DNA of 64,000 bases from Dyadobacter sp. UC 10. GTDB taxonomy: Bacteria > Bacteroidota > Bacteroidia > Cytophagales > Spirosomataceae. The position numbers and the translations under genes were made by a program. Below are positions 59,025 to 64,000 of this stretch, piece by piece. The notes under the pieces were generated by a model. The model had not been told where the DNA came from. It saw nothing but the letters and a program-made list of their open reading frames with translations, and searched no databases. The stretch lies in contig NZ_VSRN01000001.1 of assembly GCF_008369915.1 (NCBI RefSeq), positions 6,568,501-6,632,500 of the forward strand, written 5' to 3'. Position 1 is the first letter of the stretch. Every line of letters begins with the position of its first letter.

Positions 59025-62000
59025 TCAGTTCAAAAAGAATTGTACCCCGTGAAATCCGCGCAGTACTTTGAAGAGATCATTGGTAGGTGCAACCCTGTAA
59101 CCGCGCGATAGCATTTCCACTTCCAGCCGCGTATCCGGATCTACAACCGTCATATTTACAGCACATTGCCCTGGATGGTTACCAAATGTATCAGTGAGTA
59201 AGTGAATGAACTGCGCATCGATCTGATCCAATGTCAGATTAATCCGAATCTTCCTGCACATTTTGCCCATAATCTCGGGCAGCAGCTGTATTTGCGAGAT
59301 CTTGAATTCAAACTGGTCTTCCTGTTTCCAGCGGTTCTGAACTTTTCCTTTAATGTATAAGAACTGTCCCACCTGCAAGTAGTTTTTAAAGCGGATATAG
59401 TCCTCGCCGCCCAGAAGCATTTCAATTGATCCTTTATAATCCTCCAACTTGAAAATCATAAACAAGCTTCCGTTTTTCGACATCCTCTCCTGCGCGCTCG
59501 TCACAATGCCCGCCACATTGACTTCCTTTCCAAAATACCTTGGCGATCGCTCACCTTCAGGTATTTCCATTAGCTTATCGACGGTACAGTTGCAAAAATT
59601 ATCCAGCTCGGTACGGAAAGTATCCAGCGGGTGCCCGGAAATGTAAAAGCCGACCACTTCCTGCTCGTAACGCAATTTGGCAAGATCGTCCCACGGGCCC
59701 ACATCTGCTGCTTTCGGCTTGGCAAGCGTGGATCCACCGTCACCGAGCATACCAAAAAGTGAGGCTTGTGCGGAAGATTTTTCGGCGTGATAATTATTGG
59801 CGTAACGAATCAGTTTTTCAATGAATGTGCCGTTTTCACCAGACTCCACACCAAAGTAGTGCGCGCGGTGATAATCCGTAAAACAGTCAAAACCACCTGC
59901 ATACGCCAAACTTTCAATCGTTTTCTTATTGACCGTCCTCAGATTGACGCGTGTAATAAAATCATAAATATCAATAAACGCACCGCCTGCATTACGCTCT
60001 TCAATAATAGACTCAACTGCCGCGTCGCCGCTGCCTTTCACACCGGCCAGCCCAAAACGGATTTCACCGCGGCTGTTTACGTTGAATTGCCTGTCGGACT
60101 CGTTGATATCCGGACCTAAAACTGTAATGCCCAGCGCCTTGCATTCTTCCATAAAAAATGTAATCTTATCAATGTTGCCCAGCGAGCTCGTCAAAACCGC
60201 CGCCATATACTCAGCCGGGTAATGCGCTTTCAGATAGGCGGTTTGATAGGCTACAAATGCATAGCAGGTCGAGTGGGACTTGTTGAACGCGTAAGATGCA
60301 AATGCCTCCCAGTCTGTCCAGATTTTTTCCAGTTTTTTAGCGTCCAGACCTCTCTCCACACCGCCCTTCATGAAATCGCCTTTCATTTTGTTCAGTGTTT
60401 CAATTTGCTTCTTACCCATCGCCTTGCGCAGCGTATCCGCCTGGCCTTTGGTAAATCCGGCCAGCTTTTGTGAAAGAAGCATTACCTGTTCCTGGTAAAC
60501 TGTAATACCATAAGTATCAGCCTGATATTCTTCCAGTTCGGGCAAATCATAAGTCACTTCCTCCAGCCCGTTCTTCCGGCGGATAAAGCTGGGAATGTAT
60601 GCGATCGGACCAGGGCGGTACAATGCGTTCATGGCGATCAAATGCTCGAAGCGATCGGGGATCAGGTCGCGCATGTACTTTTTCATCCCATCAGACTCGA
60701 ACTGGAAAATTGCGTTCGTTTCCCCTCTTTGAAACAACTCAAAAACCTTCGGATCGTCGAGCGGCACGTCGTCAATGACGATGTCTATATTATGATTCTG
60801 CTTGATCAGGCGTAGCGCTTCCTTAATAATCGTGAGGTTTCGCAACCCCAGAAAGTCCATTTTAATTACACCCGCGTCTTCAATAATTTTCCCCTGATAT
60901 TGGGTGATCAGAAAATCCGAGTCTTTGGAGGTACTTACCGGGATAATTTCTGTTAAGTCACTTGGCGCAATAATGATACCCGCTGCATGGATACCTGTAT
61001 TCCGAACAGTACCTTCCAGCCTCCTTGCTTCCTGTAAAACGCTGGCCTGCAAATCCTTACCCAATGCTATCTGACGCATTTTCTTCACATTATCAAGCTC
61101 TTCCGGCGCAATGCCTTCCTTTTTCGTCAGGCTACCCTCACCTTCCAGCGGCGCTGTGAAAATGCGGTTGAGCGTCATATTATAGGTAGGCTTGTCCGGT
61201 ACCAGCTTGGCCAGTGCATTGGCTTCCGGCAAGGGCAGGTCCATTACCCGCGCCACGTCCTTGATCGCAGATTTGGCGGCCATTGTACCATAAGTAACAA
61301 TCTGCGCTACCTGGTTGTAGCCGTATTTTTTGACCACATAATCAATCACTTTCTGCCGGCCTTCGTCATCGAAATCCGTATCAATATCAGGAAGTGAAAT
61401 ACGGTCAGGATTGAGGAAACGTTCGAAAAGCAGATCGTATTTAATAGGATCAATATTGGTGATTCCGGTTGCGTAAGCTACAACTGAGCCGGCAGCAGAT
61501 CCGCGTCCCGGGCCGATGAAAACCCCCATTTTGCGACCTGCATCAATAAAATCTGCCACAATCAGGAAGTAACCGGGAAAACCCATATTCCGGATTGTAT
61601 TCAATTCAAAGTTAATCCGGTCTTCAATTTCGGGAGTAATCGTCCCATATTTAAACTTGGCTCCTTCAAATGTCAAGTGCTTCAAATACTCCCACTGATT
61701 GAGCACGTCGGCTGTAAGTTCTTTCTTACCAACCATTTCCGACAAAGTATGCGTTTTAAATTCATCGGGAATCGGGAAGTTGGGAAGCAGGATATCTTTT
61801 CGCAGATCAAGCGTTTTGATCTTGTCGACAATTTCGTTGGTATTGTCCAGCGACTCGGGCAAGTCGTTGAACAGCTGCATCATTTCGCTCGTTTTTTTGA
61901 AATAAAACTGATCATTAAAAAAAGCGAAACGCGAGCCTTTCGGAATGCCTTTTTCATCGTCAAAATCTTTTGCAGAAGGCGTACTTTGCTTGTCACCGGT

Positions 62001-62675
62001 ATTGATACACAGCAAAATGTCATGTGCATTCCAGTCGTCACGGTCCACATAATGCGAATCGTTTGAGCAGATCACTTTTACATTATATTTCTTGGCAAAC
62101 CTTAAAAGTACCTCATTTACAATATACTGATCGCGGATTTCATGACGCTGCAACTCTACATAAAAATCATCGCCAAATAAGTCTAGCCACCATTTGAATT
62201 CCTTTTCCGCAGCTTCTTCCCCTTGTCGTAATATCGTCTTTGGAATTACCGCACCAATGCAGCAGGTAGTAGCGATCAGGCCCTGGTGATACTTGACGAT
62301 CAACTCTTTATCAATACGCGGGTATTTACCATACATACCTTCGATAAAGCCCAGCGAACACATTTTAACCAGGTTCTTATACCCAAGCTCGTCTTTGGCA
62401 AGCAGCAACTGGTGAAAACGTACGTCTTTTTTGTCTTTGGTAAATTGCCGTACATGCCTGTCTTCCACCACATAAAACTCGCAGCCTACTATCGGCTTGA
62501 TGCCCTGCTTATTTCCTTCGGCGACAAATTCAAATACGCCGAACATATTCCCGTGATCGGTAATCGCCACGGCGGGCATATTGTCCTCCTTGGCCTTTTT
62601 GAAGAGCTTTTTAATATCAGCCGCACCGTCAAGAAGCGAAAACTGGGTGTGGCAGTGTAAGTGTGAAAATTGCAT
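59025..62675 (-). CDS. dnaE: DNA polymerase III alpha subunit
   Basis: 1216 residues, normal for DnaE. The N-terminal PHP domain begins SHLHCHTQFSLLDGAADI with AVAITDHGNMFG. The polymerase core has GRGSAAGSVVAYATGIT, catalytic aspartates in PDIDTDFDDEGRQKVIDYV (~425-440), and the later FQFESDGMKKYMRDL and AFNKSHSTCYAFVAYQTAY. The helix-hairpin-helix and OB-fold part toward the C-terminus includes NVAGIVTSAQERMSKNGSLF (~1060-1080). It is the replicative polymerase; no frameshift or interruption is visible. Confidence 0.98.
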   Translation of the reverse strand: MQFSHLHCHTQFSLLDGAADIKKLFKKAKEDNMPAVAITDHGNMFGVFEFVAEGNKQGIKPIVGCEFYVVEDRHVRQFTKDKKDVRFHQLLLAKDELGYKNLVKMCSLGFIEGMYGKYPRIDKELIVKYHQGLIATTCCIGAVIPKTILRQGEEAAEKEFKWWLDLFGDDFYVELQRHEIRDQYIVNEVLLRFAKKYNVKVICSNDSHYVDRDDWNAHDILLCINTGDKQSTPSAKDFDDEKGIPKGSRFAFFNDQFYFKKTSEMMQLFNDLPESLDNTNEIVDKIKTLDLRKDILLPNFPIPDEFKTHTLSEMVGKKELTADVLNQWEYLKHLTFEGAKFKYGTITPEIEDRINFELNTIRNMGFPGYFLIVADFIDAGRKMGVFIGPGRGSAAGSVVAYATGITNIDPIKYDLLFERFLNPDRISLPDIDTDFDDEGRQKVIDYVVKKYGYNQVAQIVTYGTMAAKSAIKDVARVMDLPLPEANALAKLVPDKPTYNMTLNRIFTAPLEGEGSLTKKEGIAPEELDNVKKMRQIALGKDLQASVLQEARRLEGTVRNTGIHAAGIIIAPSDLTEIIPVSTSKDSDFLITQYQGKIIEDAGVIKMDFLGLRNLTIIKEALRLIKQNHNIDIVIDDVPLDDPKVFELFQRGETNAIFQFESDGMKKYMRDLIPDRFEHLIAMNALYRPGPIAYIPSFIRRKNGLEEVTYDLPELEEYQADTYGITVYQEQVMLLSQKLAGFTKGQADTLRKAMGKKQIETLNKMKGDFMKGGVERGLDAKKLEKIWTDWEAFASYAFNKSHSTCYAFVAYQTAYLKAHYPAEYMAAVLTSSLGNIDKITFFMEECKALGITVLGPDINESDRQFNVNSRGEIRFGLAGVKGSGDAAVESIIEERNAGGAFIDIYDFITRVNLRTVNKKTIESLAYAGGFDCFTDYHRAHYFGVESGENGTFIEKLIRYANNYHAEKSSAQASLFGMLGDGGSTLAKPKAADVGPWDDLAKLRYEQEVVGFYISGHPLDTFRTELDNFCNCTVDKLMEIPEGERSPRYFGKEVNVAGIVTSAQERMSKNGSLFMIFKLEDYKGSIEMLLGGEDYIRFKNYLQVGQFLYIKGKVQNRWKQEDQFEFKISQIQLLPEIMGKMCRKIRINLTLDQIDAQFIHLLTDTFGNHPGQCAVNMTVVDPDTRLEVEMLSRGYRVAPTNDLFKVLRGFHGVQFFLN

Positions 62676-62726
62676 TTGGTATAGGTTGTATTAATAGGAT
62701 TGGCTCAAATACGAAGGAAAGTCCGG

Positions 62727-63398
62727 TCAGTGCTCCGCAGGCTGCTCGTACAATACATAATTCATATAGTCGGTAAAAGGTTTAAGGAGTTCGATCCCTT
62801 TTAGCACCTGCTTACCAAAATCCCTGGAAGCCACTTCTTTATCAGTGAAGCGATGCATAAAAAAAAGTTGCTTGCGTTTCAACAGCTCAATTTCAGGATG
62901 ATCTTTGGGAAAACCTTTGGGCATTGTCTTCAAACTTTCACCTTCGATCTCAGGAAAAAACGTCCGGAATTCTTTTGCTTCAATGATCGCCCTCAGTTCG
63001 TCGGCATTATAATCCACTTCCTGACGGTACCGTGCGAGCTGCTCGGAAGTAGTTTCCCACATACCGCCGCCAAGAAAGGTCAGGTTACCCGGCTGTATCT
63101 GTATATAATAGTCTATTTTACCGGAACTCTTCCCTCCCGGACCAATGCCGGCAGCGAGGTTATTTTTGTAAGGTGCTTTATTTTTTGAAAAACGAATATC
63201 CCTGTTAATGCGCAAGAGGCATTCTTTGACCTGCAAATTTCCGAGATCCTGAAATTTTCCGACTTCTTCGATCAGGTAGCCTACCAGTTGCTCCATATCT
63301 GCCTTTGCGGCGTCATACCGCTTTCTATTCTCCTGAAACCATTCCCTGTTGTTGTTTTCTGCTAATTGACTGAGAAAGTGAAGTGTTGCGGATTCCAT
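62727..63398 (-). CDS. DUF2461-domain protein (TIGR02453 type)
   Basis: 223 residues from the ATG at 63398; a TTG 17 codons upstream was rejected. The pattern TLHFLSQLAENNNREWFQEN at the start, then LLRINRDIRFSKNKAPYKNN (~67-86), GKIDYYIQIQPGNLTFLGGG (~98-117) and MPKGFPKDHPEIELLKRKQL (~165-185), matches the DUF2461 family. Predicted cytoplasmic; function unknown. It lies 51 bp upstream of dnaE on the same strand. Confidence 0.92.
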   Translation of the reverse strand: MESATLHFLSQLAENNNREWFQENRKRYDAAKADMEQLVGYLIEEVGKFQDLGNLQVKECLLRINRDIRFSKNKAPYKNNLAAGIGPGGKSSGKIDYYIQIQPGNLTFLGGGMWETTSEQLARYRQEVDYNADELRAIIEAKEFRTFFPEIEGESLKTMPKGFPKDHPEIELLKRKQLFFMHRFTDKEVASRDFGKQVLKGIELLKPFTDYMNYVLYEQPAEH

Positions 63399-63592
63399 TC
63401 TAATTTCTTGAAGGTATAAAATCAAATTTACTGCGTTTTTGTGATTCAATTTAACGAATTTTGGGTGTACGAAAAGTATTTATAACAAAACAGTACACAC
63501 CATTTTATGAGGCTAAGCATGATCATATCGTATTGCTTCCCTTTTGGGATAATCGCCGTGAACCTCGAATAAGTAACTAAGAATATCTATAA

Positions 63593-64000
63593 ATGGCCAG
63601 AATCCTCACAGGCATTCAAAGTAGCGGAAGACCGCATTTAGGTAATATCCTCGGAGCAATCGCTCCGGCTATCCAACTCTCAAAAGATCCAAAAAACGAA
63701 TCTTTTTTCTTTATCGCTGACCTCCATTCACTTACTTCGCTTAAAAATGGAAAAGAGCGTGAAGGTTTTGTAAAAGCGATCGCAGCAACCTGGCTTGCTT
63801 TCGGTTTTGATTATAAAAAGAATGTATTCTGGCGACAGTCGCGGGTGCAGGAACATACTGAGCTGGCCTGGTACCTGAGCTGCTTCACGCCGTTTCCTAT
63901 GCTGGCGAATGCCACTTCATTTAAAGAGAAATCCGAAAAATTAGCCGACGTGAATGCTGGTCTATTCACCTATCCTGTTTTGCAGGCAGCTGATATTCTC
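63593..64000 (+). CDS. trpS: Tryptophanyl-tRNA synthetase (3' end outside window)
   Basis: The frame is open for 136 codons to the window edge. It starts MARILTGIQSSGRPHLGNIL. This contains the class I ATP-binding HIGH-like motif (SSGRPHLGN) and the TrpRS N-terminal pattern FFFIADLHSLT. NVFWRQSRVQEHTELAWYLS and MLANATSFKEKS follow, as in bacterial TrpRS. The KMSKS motif and anticodon-binding part lie outside the window. It charges tRNA-Trp with tryptophan. Confidence 0.96.
   Translation, partial: MARILTGIQSSGRPHLGNILGAIAPAIQLSKDPKNESFFFIADLHSLTSLKNGKEREGFVKAIAATWLAFGFDYKKNVFWRQSRVQEHTELAWYLSCFTPFPMLANATSFKEKSEKLADVNAGLFTYPVLQAADIL

Overview
The window looks like chromosome of a Gram-negative Bacteroidota of the order Cytophagales, closest in feel to Dyadobacter/Spirosoma-type genomes. 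The evidence is a SusC/SusD outer-membrane pair, a gliding-motility GldC, a long-form IspG, type III and eukaryotic-like type II glutamine synthetases, Tat/lipobox exports, several promoters with the Bacteroidota -7 motif TAnnTTTG, and weak Shine-Dalgarno signals. Species is inferred from memory of these families, not from a search.

Layout. 1-6.2 kb: end of a polysaccharide-utilisation locus (susC, susD, a pectate-lyase-like enzyme cut by the window edge). 6.6-9.3 kb: an ECF42-type sigma factor with a YCII/DGPF protein, a DHFR-like reductase and a VOC/PhnB protein. 9.5-12.6 kb: a periplasmic-type amidohydrolase and a Tat-exported Gfo/Idh/MocA oxidoreductase facing each other across a 400-bp nested repeat array. 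12.8 kb: tRNA-Leu(GAG). 13-34.5 kb: mostly housekeeping and metabolic genes (deoxynucleoside kinase, trhO, surE, a bacterial GH3 protein, LysE, NUDIX, CDF transporter, folE plus a eukaryotic-type PTPS, sugar permease plus GHMP kinase, ispG, gldC, cinA, an E2 acyltransferase, a two-component system). 34.9-37.2 kb: desaturase, DUF4159, rsmE. 37.6-47.8 kb: a nitrogen-assimilation stretch (glutamine synthetase II, an acidic unknown, glutamine synthetase III, then ammonium transporter and porin) interrupted by an LTA-synthase-like sulfatase and mtaB. 48-49.6 kb: ferredoxin and a LuxC-like acyl-CoA reductase. 49.6-57.9 kb: two esterases, a canonical ATP-grasp ligase, a GCS2 carboxylate-amine ligase, a class I glutamine amidotransferase, an apparently circularly permuted ATP-grasp protein, a class III aminotransferase and a mutarotase. 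57.9-64 kb: hicAB, trxA, dnaE, DUF2461, start of trpS.

Two things stand out. First, the amidoligase cluster at 50.5-55.7 kb has the parts of a small nonribosomal peptide or amide pathway with no known product that I can name. Second, five intergenic regions carry four different families of short repeated, hairpin-forming sequence (TTAGCTN heptamers, CATTTATTGT decamers, GTTGGTG...CACCAAC arrays, GTCGACTGAAGTCGAC palindromes). Four of the five regions lie exactly between convergent genes.

Start codons were reassigned to internal ATGs wherever an upstream TTG or GTG extension had no support. Three genes (13002, 50423 minus strand, 50529) appear to need a TTG start.
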